A DNA stretch of 23,408 nucleotides from NCBI GenBank assembly GCA_900539695.1, contig UQDG01000029.1, positions 1-23,408 on the forward strand. Reading direction: 5' to 3'. Positions 1-7,547 of the stretch are shown piece after piece. The translations under genes were made by a program, and so were the position numbers. The notes below the pieces were generated by a model. That model ran no database searches, was not told the DNA's origin, and saw only the letters and a program-made list of their open reading frames with translations. Source of the DNA: an uncultured Oscillospiraceae bacterium (GTDB lineage: Bacteria; Bacillota; Clostridia; Oscillospirales; Ruminococcaceae). The first letter of the stretch is position 1, and every line of letters starts with the position of its first letter.

Positions 1-728
1 AAGATATTCGCTTCGATCTGCGGGTTGTTTGCCGCGAGAGACGCGATCAGCTGCTTGATTTCCGCGCGTTTGGTGTCGCTTTCCAGCTTTTTTGCCGGAC
101 AGTCGCACGGCAGAAAGGTCAGACCGCAATATTCCGCCCAGTCAATGACACTCTGCTCGCGCGTGAAATACAGCGGACGGATCAGCTCCATGCCCTCGTA
201 ATTCTTGGCCTTGACGCGCGGCAGCATGGCCTGCACCTGACCGCCGTAGATCAGTCCCATCAGCACGGTGCCGATAGCATCATCGTAGTGATGACCAAGC
301 GCGATTTTATTGCAGCCGCGCTTGCGTGCTTCGGTGTACAGATAGCCGCGCCGCATTTTTGCGCACAGAAAGCAGGGGTGCTCGGCAGAGTGTACCCCTG
401 CCACGCGCAGTACGTCAGTGTCGAAAATTTCGAGCGGGATGTCCAGTCGTTTTGCGTTTTCCTCGAGGTGCTTGCGGCCCTCCGGCGCATAGCCCGGGTC
501 CATTGCAAGGAACACGAGGTCAAAATCCACCGTGTGCTGCAAATCCTGCAGCAGCAGTGCCAGCAGCATGGAATCCTTGCCGCCGGAGATGCAGACGGCG
601 ATCTTGTCCCCTGCCTGGATCAGCTCGTACCGTTTGACGGCCACGATAAACGGCGTCCACAGCTGTTTACGGAACTTTTTGATAATGCTGCGCTCGATTT
701 TCTGATAAGTTTCCAGTTGACGTTCCAA
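1..728 (-). CDS. ttcA: TtcA-family tRNA thiolation protein (PP-loop ATPase), 3' end missing
   Basis: Adenylating sulfurtransferase of the TtcA/TtuA family, which activates a tRNA base with ATP and inserts sulfur (2-thiocytidine at position 32 in the known TtcA). The 242 visible codons run off the left edge, so the C-terminus is not seen. A PP-loop SGGKDS lies near residue 50. A CFLC pair followed by an Arg-rich stretch and a later PCDC match the cysteines that hold the Fe-S cluster in TtcA. GHHYDD is the conserved motif of the nucleotide domain. The TTG start at 728 is chosen because GGAG lies 8 nt upstream; an in-frame TTG at 734 is too close to it. The gene begins 2 nt after the stop of the cysteine desulfurase, so the two are co-transcribed and probably coupled, which fits a sulfur donor and its acceptor. 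The family is clear; the exact modified base is inferred. Confidence 0.85.
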   Translation of the reverse strand, partial: MERQLETYQKIERSIIKKFRKQLWTPFIVAVKRYELIQAGDKIAVCISGGKDSMLLALLLQDLQHTVDFDLVFLAMDPGYAPEGRKHLEENAKRLDIPLEIFDTDVLRVAGVHSAEHPCFLCAKMRRGYLYTEARKRGCNKIALGHHYDDAIGTVLMGLIYGGQVQAMLPRVKAKNYEGMELIRPLYFTREQSVIDWAEYCGLTFLPCDCPAKKLESDTKRAEIKQLIASLAANNPQIEANI

Positions 729-730
729 AA

Positions 731-1861
731 TCAATTCTCCTTCTGTAACAGCTGGTGGTAGCAGGTATCAAAGGCAGCCAGGAAGCCATCAATTTCTTCG
801 TCGGTGGTAAGGTGGCTCAGGCTGATGCGCCACGAGGACAGCGCGTTGCGGCGGTCACGGCTGACGGCAAACACGGCCTTGGAAGGCATGCCGTCCGACG
901 AGCAGGCCGATTTGACCGAGACGCAGACGCCCTGCTCACTGAGGGCCTGCTGAAAGCGGGTAGCCTTTATGCCGTTGACACTGACATTGAGGATATGCGG
1001 CACCGCACCCGCCGGGCTGTTGAAGCGCACCTCGGGGTACGCCTGCAATGCGGCTGCAAGGCGGTTATGCAGGTGTTGTACGTGGGCGATGCGCTGGGGC
1101 TGCTCGGCCAGGGCTTTCGTCAGCGAAGCTTCCAGCGCGGCGGCCAGGCCCAGCGTGGGTGTACCGCTGCGGTAAATGGTTGTGCTGGCACCGCCGGAGA
1201 TCTGCGGCTCAATAACCAGCCCCCGGCGCTTGTACAGTACGCCGATGCCGTTGGGACCGTAGAATTTGTGGGCGGTAAAGCTCATGGTGTCCACGCCGTC
1301 AAACCAGAGGTCCGTTTTACCCACAGCCTGGGTGGCATCCACATGCAGGCGGCAATCCGGGTACCGCTTGACGATCTCGGCGATCTCTTTGACAGGCTGC
1401 ACGGTGCCGATCTCGCTGTCCACGGCACAGACGGCGACAAGAATCGTATCTTTGCGCAGCAGTTCCCGCAGTTGGGCAAGGTCTGCTTTGCCGTCGCGGT
1501 TCACGTTCAGCAGGTCGATCTCGTACCCCTGCTGCTGCAAAACGGAGAGCGACGCCCCCACCGAGGAGTGTTCCAGCTGGGTGGAGATGATATGCTTGCC
1601 GATGTGCCGCGATGCCTGGGCGATGCCCTTAAGGGCCAGGTTGTTGGCCTCGCTGGCGCCGGAGGTGTAGATGATCTCGGCGGGCTGCACGCCCAGCTGG
1701 CTGGCGATGGACTCGGTCACGCGGGCCATTTCGGCCCGCGCGGCCTGCCCGGCGCAGTGGGTGGAGTTGGGGTTGGCGATATACGCCAGCTCGGTCTTGC
1801 AGTAAATATCCAGCACGGCCGGGTCGACCGGTGTGTTGGCGGAATAATCTAAGTAGATCAT
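731..1861 (-). CDS. Cysteine desulfurase, NifS/IscS family
   Basis: PLP-dependent enzyme that converts cysteine to alanine and holds the sulfur as a persulfide. The 376 residues match the family's usual length. The start MIYLDYSANTP is the typical N-terminus of the family. EHSS (His98), HVDATQ (Asp175) and TAHK (Lys199, the PLP lysine) are in place, and SACSS places the catalytic cysteine at 320. The start has only a weak GAGG about 14 nt upstream, but the N-terminal match makes it convincing. The gene is first in an operon with the TtcA-like gene, which starts 2 nt after its stop; no iscU or nifU is nearby, so a dedicated tRNA-thiolation role is more likely than general Fe-S assembly (inference). 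A good promoter and an operator-like palindrome lie 60-100 nt upstream. Confidence 0.92.
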   Translation of the reverse strand: MIYLDYSANTPVDPAVLDIYCKTELAYIANPNSTHCAGQAARAEMARVTESIASQLGVQPAEIIYTSGASEANNLALKGIAQASRHIGKHIISTQLEHSSVGASLSVLQQQGYEIDLLNVNRDGKADLAQLRELLRKDTILVAVCAVDSEIGTVQPVKEIAEIVKRYPDCRLHVDATQAVGKTDLWFDGVDTMSFTAHKFYGPNGIGVLYKRRGLVIEPQISGGASTTIYRSGTPTLGLAAALEASLTKALAEQPQRIAHVQHLHNRLAAALQAYPEVRFNSPAGAVPHILNVSVNGIKATRFQQALSEQGVCVSVKSACSSDGMPSKAVFAVSRDRRNALSSWRISLSHLTTDEEIDGFLAAFDTCYHQLLQKEN

Positions 1862-1926
1862 GGATGTCAGCTTGCCTCATTTCATGGCGGCGGGGCACTT
1901 CCCCGGGAAAAAGTATATACCAAATT

Positions 1927-1954
1927 ATTATAGCACAAACACCTATTGCGTCAA
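1927..1954 (-). promoter_or_regulatory. Promoter of the cysteine desulfurase-ttcA operon
   Basis: On the minus strand TTGACG (1949-1954) and TATAAT (1927-1932) are separated by 16 nt. Transcription would start about 60 nt before the ATG at 1861. The -35 hexamer forms the centre of the palindrome at 1941-1959. Confidence 0.75.
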
Positions 1955-1959
1955 TAGGT
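1941..1959. promoter_or_regulatory. 19-bp perfect palindrome, candidate operator over the desulfurase -35 box
   Basis: Two 8-bp arms, ACCTATTG and CAATAGGT, flank a 3-bp centre. The palindrome covers the -35 hexamer of the minus-strand promoter and ends 21 bp before the -35 of the MATE promoter on the plus strand. Size and placement fit a dimeric repressor site. It does not clearly match the IscR or CymR consensus as I know them, and no regulator gene is adjacent. Confidence 0.55.
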
Positions 1960-1980
1960 TAAAAAGTGGGCCGGGCCGTC

Positions 1981-2009
1981 TTGACAAAATAAAAAAACTG
2001 TGGTATCAT
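1981..2009 (+). promoter_or_regulatory. Promoter of the MATE exporter gene
   Basis: TTGACA (1981-1986) and TATCAT (2004-2009) are spaced by exactly 17 nt. The predicted start is near 2016, giving a leader of about 113 nt that contains an intrinsic terminator ahead of the coding start. Confidence 0.8.
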
Positions 2010-2026
2010 GCAAAAACCTAAAACAG

Positions 2027-2107
2027 GTGTGGATTTTTACAGTAGTCTATACTATTTTTCGCCACACAATGGTTCGGCTGGAATGTCGACCCATTGTGTG
2101 GCTTTTT
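2027..2107 (+). promoter_or_regulatory. Attenuator-like leader with terminator hairpin before the MATE gene
   Basis: A 12-bp perfect hairpin (2061-2072 with 2091-2102, 18-nt loop) is followed by five T at 2103-2107 and ends only 21 nt before the ATG, so it looks like an intrinsic terminator inside the leader. GTGTGG at 2027-2032 repeats the 3' arm of the hairpin and can pair instead with CCACAC at 2062-2067, which would break up the terminator. This is the layout of a riboswitch or a leader-peptide attenuator. I do not recognise a known riboswitch class. Confidence 0.6.
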
Positions 2108-2128
2108 GCTGTGTCTGGGAGGTACACT

Positions 2129-3463
2129 ATGAATGATACGTTTATGAAGGAAAAACCGATCTTTCCCCTGCTGGTCAGCATGGCGCTGCCCATGGTCATC
2201 TCGATGCTGGTCAACGCGCTGTACAACATCGTGGACAGCTTGTTCGTGGCCCAGATCAGTGAGGATGCCATGACGGCGCTGTCGCTGGTCTACCCGGTGC
2301 AGAATCTTATCAACGCCATTGCCATCGGCTTTGGCGTGGGCATCAATGCGCAGATTGCCCTGCACCTGGGCGCGGGTGAGCATAAAAAGGCGAATATGGC
2401 TGCCACCCATGGCTTGGTGCTCTCGCTGCTGCACGGTGTGGTCATCACTGTGGTCAGCATCCTGATCATGCCGACCTTCCTGCGGATGTTCACCAGCGAC
2501 GAAACGGTCATCCGGATGGGTGTGACTTACTCGCGCATCGCGTTCCTGTTCTCCACGGTCATCATGGCCACCTTGGCGTTTGAGAAGATCTTCCAGGCGG
2601 TGGGCCGCATGCGCGTTACGATGGTGGGCCTGATGGCAGGCTCTGTCTGCAATATCATCCTGGATCCGATGCTGATCTTCGGCATCGGCCCGTTCCCGAA
2701 AATGGGGATTGCCGGTGCGGCACTGGCCACCGGCATCGGCCAGATTTTGACGCTGACCATCTATTTGTTCGTGTACAATACTACGGAGATCAGTGTGCGG
2801 GTGCGCCGCGACTGCATGACGCCGAACCGCAAAATGGATGTAAGCCTGTATGCCATCGGCATCCCGGCCATTCTCAATCTGGCGCTCCCCTCGCTGCTGG
2901 TGTCGTTCCTCAACTCCATTCTGGCGGCTTATTCGCAGGTCTACGTGGTGGTGCTGGGCATCTATTATAAATTGCAGACCTTCCTGTACCTGCCAGCCAA
3001 CGGCATTGTGCAGGGCATGCGCCCCATCATCGGCTACAACTACGGCGCGGGCGAGGATGCCCGCGTAAAGAAAATTTACAACCTGACCCTGGCCATGACG
3101 GGAACCATCATGGCAGGCGGCACGGTGCTATGCCTGGTGTTTGCCGGCCCGCTGATGAATGTGTTCAGCTCCAACCCGGAAACGATCGCCGCGGGCCAGA
3201 CCGCACTGCGCATCATCTGCGCGGGCTTTATCGTATCTTCCCTTACCGTGACCGGCTCCGGCGCACTGGAGGGTCTGGGTAAGGGCACCGAGTCGCTCAT
3301 CATCTCGCTGGTGCGCTACATTATCGCCATGATGCCCATTGCCTGGGTGCTGTGCCGCCTGCTTGGCCCCACGGGCGTCTGGCATGCGTTCTGGATCACC
3401 GAAGCCATCACGGCCGGCATCTCTGTCCTCGTCTACCGCAAGGCCGTCAAACGGCCGCAATAA
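2129..3463 (+). CDS. MATE-family multidrug/cation efflux transporter
   Basis: Membrane antiporter of the MATE family (NorM/DinF-like), expected to export cationic drugs or metabolites with Na+ or H+ influx. The 444 residues and roughly twelve hydrophobic segments fit the family. Near the N-terminus MALPMVISMLVNALYNIVDS is the standard first-helix motif, and the second half repeats the pattern from ALPSLLVSFLNSILAAYSQ. The reading frame is open upstream to 2000, but the ATG at 2129 is chosen because GGGAGG lies 8 nt before it and the family motif follows; the longer version would translate the terminator hairpin. The gene stands alone between its own promoter and a strong terminator at 3484. 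The substrate cannot be read from sequence. The attenuator suggests that expression is induced by the exported compound or by the stress it causes (inference). Confidence 0.92.
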   Translation: MNDTFMKEKPIFPLLVSMALPMVISMLVNALYNIVDSLFVAQISEDAMTALSLVYPVQNLINAIAIGFGVGINAQIALHLGAGEHKKANMAATHGLVLSLLHGVVITVVSILIMPTFLRMFTSDETVIRMGVTYSRIAFLFSTVIMATLAFEKIFQAVGRMRVTMVGLMAGSVCNIILDPMLIFGIGPFPKMGIAGAALATGIGQILTLTIYLFVYNTTEISVRVRRDCMTPNRKMDVSLYAIGIPAILNLALPSLLVSFLNSILAAYSQVYVVVLGIYYKLQTFLYLPANGIVQGMRPIIGYNYGAGEDARVKKIYNLTLAMTGTIMAGGTVLCLVFAGPLMNVFSSNPETIAAGQTALRIICAGFIVSSLTVTGSGALEGLGKGTESLIISLVRYIIAMMPIAWVLCRLLGPTGVWHAFWITEAITAGISVLVYRKAVKRPQ

Positions 3464-3483
3464 GCCTTTATAAGACGAATAAA

Positions 3484-3529
3484 GCAACGCTCCTGCATCT
3501 GGTGTAAAATCCAGCTGCAGGAGCGTTGC
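3484..3529. terminator. Long hairpin terminator after the MATE gene
   Basis: Arms at 3484-3502 and 3511-3529 pair over 19 positions with a single mismatch around an 8-nt loop. The T run is poor on the plus strand and short (CTTTATT) on the minus strand. It lies 21 nt after the MATE stop and faces the convergent pilin gene, so it may work in both directions. The rest of 3530-3753 holds the pilin terminator and no gene that I can support. Confidence 0.7.
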
Positions 3530-3652
3530 AGTTTGTAGAAAAAGTCCGACTTGGCAATCACGCTAAGACTTGCTCTTGCATTTCAAGCGGGGAAAAAGCA
3601 GCAAAAAAGAAAGCTGCCGAGAGAATTCTGCTCCGCATCGTGTCCTATTAAC

Positions 3653-3678
3653 GAAAGAAAGGCCACCTGACGGTGACC
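3653..3678 (-). terminator. Intrinsic terminator of the pilin gene
   Basis: On the minus strand GGTCACC and GGTGGCC pair over 7 bp (one G-U) around a GTCA loop, followed by TTTCTTT. It lies about 75 nt after the pilin stop. A weaker 5-bp hairpin with a T run at 3598-3617 could back it up. Confidence 0.6.
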
Positions 3679-3753
3679 CTTCTCTACAAGCTACGCCAAA
3701 TGACAGTTTCTTTTGACGTCAACCAATTTATTTGCTAATGTAAACTGATAACA

Positions 3754-4260
3754 TTAAGCTGCAGCCTCATAGGTATCTGTGTCCAAAGCGTCTCCCGTCA
3801 GTTTTGTGGGATCGGAATAGCTTGCTGCAGTGGTAGTAGTAGCTCCATTCGCAGTGTCAGTTTTAGAGGCAGTATACACAACATGCCAACTGGCGTTCTC
3901 ATAAGTAAGCTCCGTAACTTTACCAGAAGCATCAACCTTTGCCGTCCAGTGGCCAGAAACCTCTGCAAGGCTACGAATAGTATCCTGAGGCTTTACACCC
4001 GTCGTAGCATCAGCCGTGGTGAAGTCACTCGGAGCAGTAACTTTTCCCTTCGCGCCATAGATGGTGGTAGACTCGGTCTGGACAGCCATAACAGCCATAC
4101 GGCACTCGGCAATGACCTTCTCCTTGTTGGCCTTATCAATGTAGCCAGTCAGAGCGGGGATCAGCAGGGCAGCCAGGATAGCCAGGATGACCAGAACCAC
4201 GATCAACTCGACCAGGGTAAAACCTTTGCGGTCCTTGAGTTTACGAATTTTTTCGAACAT
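3754..4260 (-). CDS. Type IV pilin-like protein (prepilin N-terminus)
   Basis: A 168-residue protein with a class III prepilin signal. The short basic leader MFEKIRKLKDRKG would be cut between Gly13 and Phe14 by a prepilin peptidase, leaving FTLVE with Glu at mature position 5. A hydrophobic helix of about 20 residues and a polar, Ala/Thr-rich globular part follow. Such proteins assemble into type IV pili, type II secretion pseudopili or competence pili. The start at 4260 has AGGAGGAG just upstream; the frame is open further but lacks that site. No pilus ATPase, platform protein or peptidase lies nearby, so the assembly partner must be elsewhere. The gene has its own promoter and terminator. 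Its base composition is visibly lower in G+C than its neighbours. Major versus minor pilin cannot be decided here. Confidence 0.85.
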   Translation of the reverse strand: MFEKIRKLKDRKGFTLVELIVVLVILAILAALLIPALTGYIDKANKEKVIAECRMAVMAVQTESTTIYGAKGKVTAPSDFTTADATTGVKPQDTIRSLAEVSGHWTAKVDASGKVTELTYENASWHVVYTASKTDTANGATTTTAASYSDPTKLTGDALDTDTYEAAA

Positions 4261-4319
4261 AATTTGGACTCCTCCTAAATTTAATGGGGGACGCACTTCA
4301 TCCCCTGTTTGTATATAAT

Positions 4320-4347
4320 ATTGTAACATATAAATTTCGATTTTCAA
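4320..4347 (-). promoter_or_regulatory. Promoter of the pilin gene
   Basis: On the minus strand TTGAAA (4342-4347) and TACAAT (4320-4325) are 16 nt apart. Transcription would start about 50 nt before the pilin ATG. The stretch from here to the tRNA terminator at 4531 contains no supported gene. Confidence 0.65.
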
Positions 4348-4530
4348 CTGCCGCACCCGAATTTCGCAAGAAATGCACGGTATTTGTCGAATTATAAGCT
4401 ATTTTATCACTTTCAGGTCGTTTTTCTCTTCCTATTAATCTTTTTTGCGCATGATATTGCCGACGGGAAAGATGATGTCCGTTAGAAAACCGTTAGAACT
4501 GCATAACACTGCACCAAGGAAAATATAAAT

Positions 4531-4560
4531 AAAAAACGCCAAACCCTTTCGGATTTGACG
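4531..4560 (-). terminator. Intrinsic terminator of the tRNA-Pro gene
   Basis: On the minus strand a 10-bp stem (two G-U pairs) closes a GAAA tetraloop and is followed directly by TTTTTT. It sits 29 nt after the tRNA 3' end. Confidence 0.85.
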
Positions 4561-4588
4561 TTCTTTCGCTGACGCACAGCCAACTGTT

Positions 4589-4665
4589 TGGTCCGAGTGG
4601 CGAGAGTCGAACTCACGGCCTCTTGAACCCCATTCAAGCGCGCTACCAAACTGCGCTACACCCGG
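4589..4665 (-). tRNA. tRNA-Pro, anticodon GGG
   Basis: A 77-nt cloverleaf can be folded by eye. The acceptor stem CCGGGTG pairs with CACTCGG (one G-U), followed by discriminator A and an encoded CCA. The D arm contains AGCGCAG with TTGGTAGCG. The anticodon stem CTTGA/TCAAG holds the loop ATGGGGT, giving anticodon GGG. The T arm contains GTTCGACTC. It is transcribed alone from a consensus promoter and ends at a strong terminator. Confidence 0.95.
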
Positions 4666-4696
4666 TCGAACTGGGCTGTCTCGAATCAGCTTGTTC

Positions 4697-4725
4697 ATTA
4701 TAGCTGACTATAGGAGAAATGTCAA
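4697..4725 (-). promoter_or_regulatory. Consensus promoter of tRNA-Pro
   Basis: On the minus strand TTGACA (4720-4725) and TATAAT (4697-4702), both perfect matches, are 17 nt apart. The start lies about 25 nt before the mature tRNA 5' end. The A/T palindrome at 4726-4756 touches the -35 box. Confidence 0.88.
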
Positions 4726-4756
4726 CACTTTTTTTGAAAAAAATTCAAAAAAAGTG
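4726..4756. repeat. A/T-rich perfect palindrome abutting the tRNA-Pro -35 box
   Basis: Arms of 13 bp at 4726-4738 and 4744-4756 flank five A. It lies between the atpC terminator and the tRNA promoter. It could act as a second, bidirectional terminator (T runs on both strands) or as an UP-like A/T element for the promoter. A palindrome of the same style and placement is found at 16855-16892. Confidence 0.7.
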
Positions 4757-4764
4757 AACTTCCC

Positions 4765-4800
4765 CAAAAAACATCGCCGCCAGGTCGTTTTCTGGCGGCG
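4765..4800 (-). terminator. Terminator of the ATP synthase operon
   Basis: On the minus strand CGCCGCCAG and CTGGCGGCG pair over 9 bp around an 8-nt loop, followed by ATGTTTTTT. It begins 14 nt after the atpC stop. Confidence 0.88.
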
Positions 4801-4814
4801 GTATTTTGGCTGTA

Positions 4815-5231
4815 TCAGGATAGATTCTGCCGCGAGGCCACACTGCTGCGCACCAGGGCGCGCTTCAGGCGGGCTTCGGCCAGCTCCAATTCGCGGGTAT
4901 CCACATTTTTCTGGGCAAGGATCGCCTCGGCGCGGGCTTTGCTGCGCTCGGCACGCTCTTTATCGATGGCATCGGCCCATTCAAAGGTGGTGGCCAGCAG
5001 GCGGCATTCGCCGCCAATCATGCTGAGCATGCCGCCCATACAGGCGGCCCGGCGGATGGTGCCGTCCTCCAGCGTAATGTGGGCCTCCCCCATGCCGAGG
5101 GCCGTGCAGTAATCGATATGCTTTGCCAACAGCTGGATCTGCCCGTTGATGGTGCGGCAGGAAACGGCCGAGACGCTGCCGTCAAAGGCAACGCCGTCCG
5201 GTGTAAGGATCTTCAGCGGGAAAACTGCCAT
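4815..5231 (-). CDS. atpC: F1Fo ATP synthase epsilon subunit
   Basis: Central-stalk subunit of F1 that contacts gamma and the c ring and can inhibit ATP hydrolysis. The 138 residues show the usual order: an N-terminal beta-sandwich (FPLKILTPDGVAFDGSVSAVSCRTINGQIQLLAKH, with the conserved G-x-IQLLxxH pattern), then a C-terminal helical hairpin rich in Ala, Arg and Glu (about 85-135). The ATG at 5231 lies 12 nt after the atpD stop with a G-rich Shine-Dalgarno site between them. It is the last gene of the atp operon and is followed at once by the operon terminator. Confidence 0.95.
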   Translation of the reverse strand: MAVFPLKILTPDGVAFDGSVSAVSCRTINGQIQLLAKHIDYCTALGMGEAHITLEDGTIRRAACMGGMLSMIGGECRLLATTFEWADAIDKERAERSKARAEAILAQKNVDTRELELAEARLKRALVRSSVASRQNLS

Positions 5232-5243
5232 CTGCCCGCCCCC

Positions 5244-6662
<1,419 letters not shown>

Positions 6663-7526
6663 TTAAGATTCTGCGTCGGCACCGGCTACGATCTCGGTGA
6701 TCTCCTGGGTGATGGCAGCCTGGCGGGCGCGGTTATAGTACAGGTTCAGATGTTCGATCATCTCACCGGCATTCTTGGTGGCGGCATCCATCGAGGTACG
6801 GCGGGCACCCTGCTCGCTGGCAACACTCTCGCACAAGGCACCGTAGACGACACCGGCCAGATATTCCGGGATGATGGCGTCAAACACAGCAGTGCTGTCC
6901 GGCTCATAGAGCATCAGGCTTTCACGCTCCTGCCCCGGCTTGGGGCGCGGTGCATCGAAAGGCAGGACTGGCAGGATGGAAGCTGTCTGGGTCAGCATGG
7001 AGACAAACTGGGTGAACGCGATGCGGATCTCATCAAACTCCCCTGCCAAGAATTTCTGGCAGACAAGGCGCGAGATCTCGAAACAATCGCTGACAGAGAT
7101 GTCCCCCGCCACCGCAAACGAGGTGGTTAAGATCGAGGCATTATGGCGCTCGAAATATTCGACCGCCTTTTTACCGATGGGCAATACGCAATAACCCTGC
7201 TCCGGGGCATCGGCGGCGTCGGCCTCCACCGCTTTAAGAATGTTGGCGTTGTAGCCGCCAGCCAGGCCGCGGTCGCCGGCAATTACGATATACAGGCGGC
7301 GGTGAGTCTCGCGCTTGGCAAGATACGGGCTGCTGAATTCAGAATCCGCAGCGGCAATATCAAACAGGGTGGCGTACAGCGTCTCAAAGTAGGGGCGGCT
7401 ATGTTCTACCCGCTCCTTCGCGCGGCGCAGCTTGCTGGAAGCAACCAGCTCCATCGCCTTGGTAATTTGCATGGTGCTTTCGACACTTTTAATGCGAAGC
7501 TTGATCTCTTTCATCGAGCCAGCCAT
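6663..7526 (-). CDS. atpG: F1Fo ATP synthase gamma subunit
   Basis: Rotor shaft of F1. The 287 residues begin MAGSMKEIKLRIKSVESTMQ and continue ITKAMELVASSKLRRA, the highly conserved N-terminal helix, and end with the matching C-terminal helix (ATKNAGEMIEHLNLYYNRARQA, then ITQEITEIVAGA). The start at 7526 has AGGGGG 8 nt upstream; an upstream GTG at 7535 would overlap that site. It lies 21 nt after atpA. Confidence 0.95.
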   Translation of the reverse strand: MAGSMKEIKLRIKSVESTMQITKAMELVASSKLRRAKERVEHSRPYFETLYATLFDIAAADSEFSSPYLAKRETHRRLYIVIAGDRGLAGGYNANILKAVEADAADAPEQGYCVLPIGKKAVEYFERHNASILTTSFAVAGDISVSDCFEISRLVCQKFLAGEFDEIRIAFTQFVSMLTQTASILPVLPFDAPRPKPGQERESLMLYEPDSTAVFDAIIPEYLAGVVYGALCESVASEQGARRTSMDAATKNAGEMIEHLNLYYNRARQAAITQEITEIVAGADAES

Positions 7527-7547
7527 CGGCAGCACCCCCTTTGCAGT

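Noticed and set aside
755..1852. 365-codon open frame on the plus strand
   Set aside because: It is antisense to the cysteine desulfurase, which has all catalytic residues.
2000..2128. N-terminal extension of the MATE protein by 43 residues
   Set aside because: The added codons overlap the promoter and the terminator hairpin, and the internal ATG has a good ribosome site and the family's usual start.
4435..4698. 87-codon open frame on the minus strand
   Set aside because: It reads straight through the tRNA-Pro gene and its terminator; peptides of this type are common false calls over tRNA genes.
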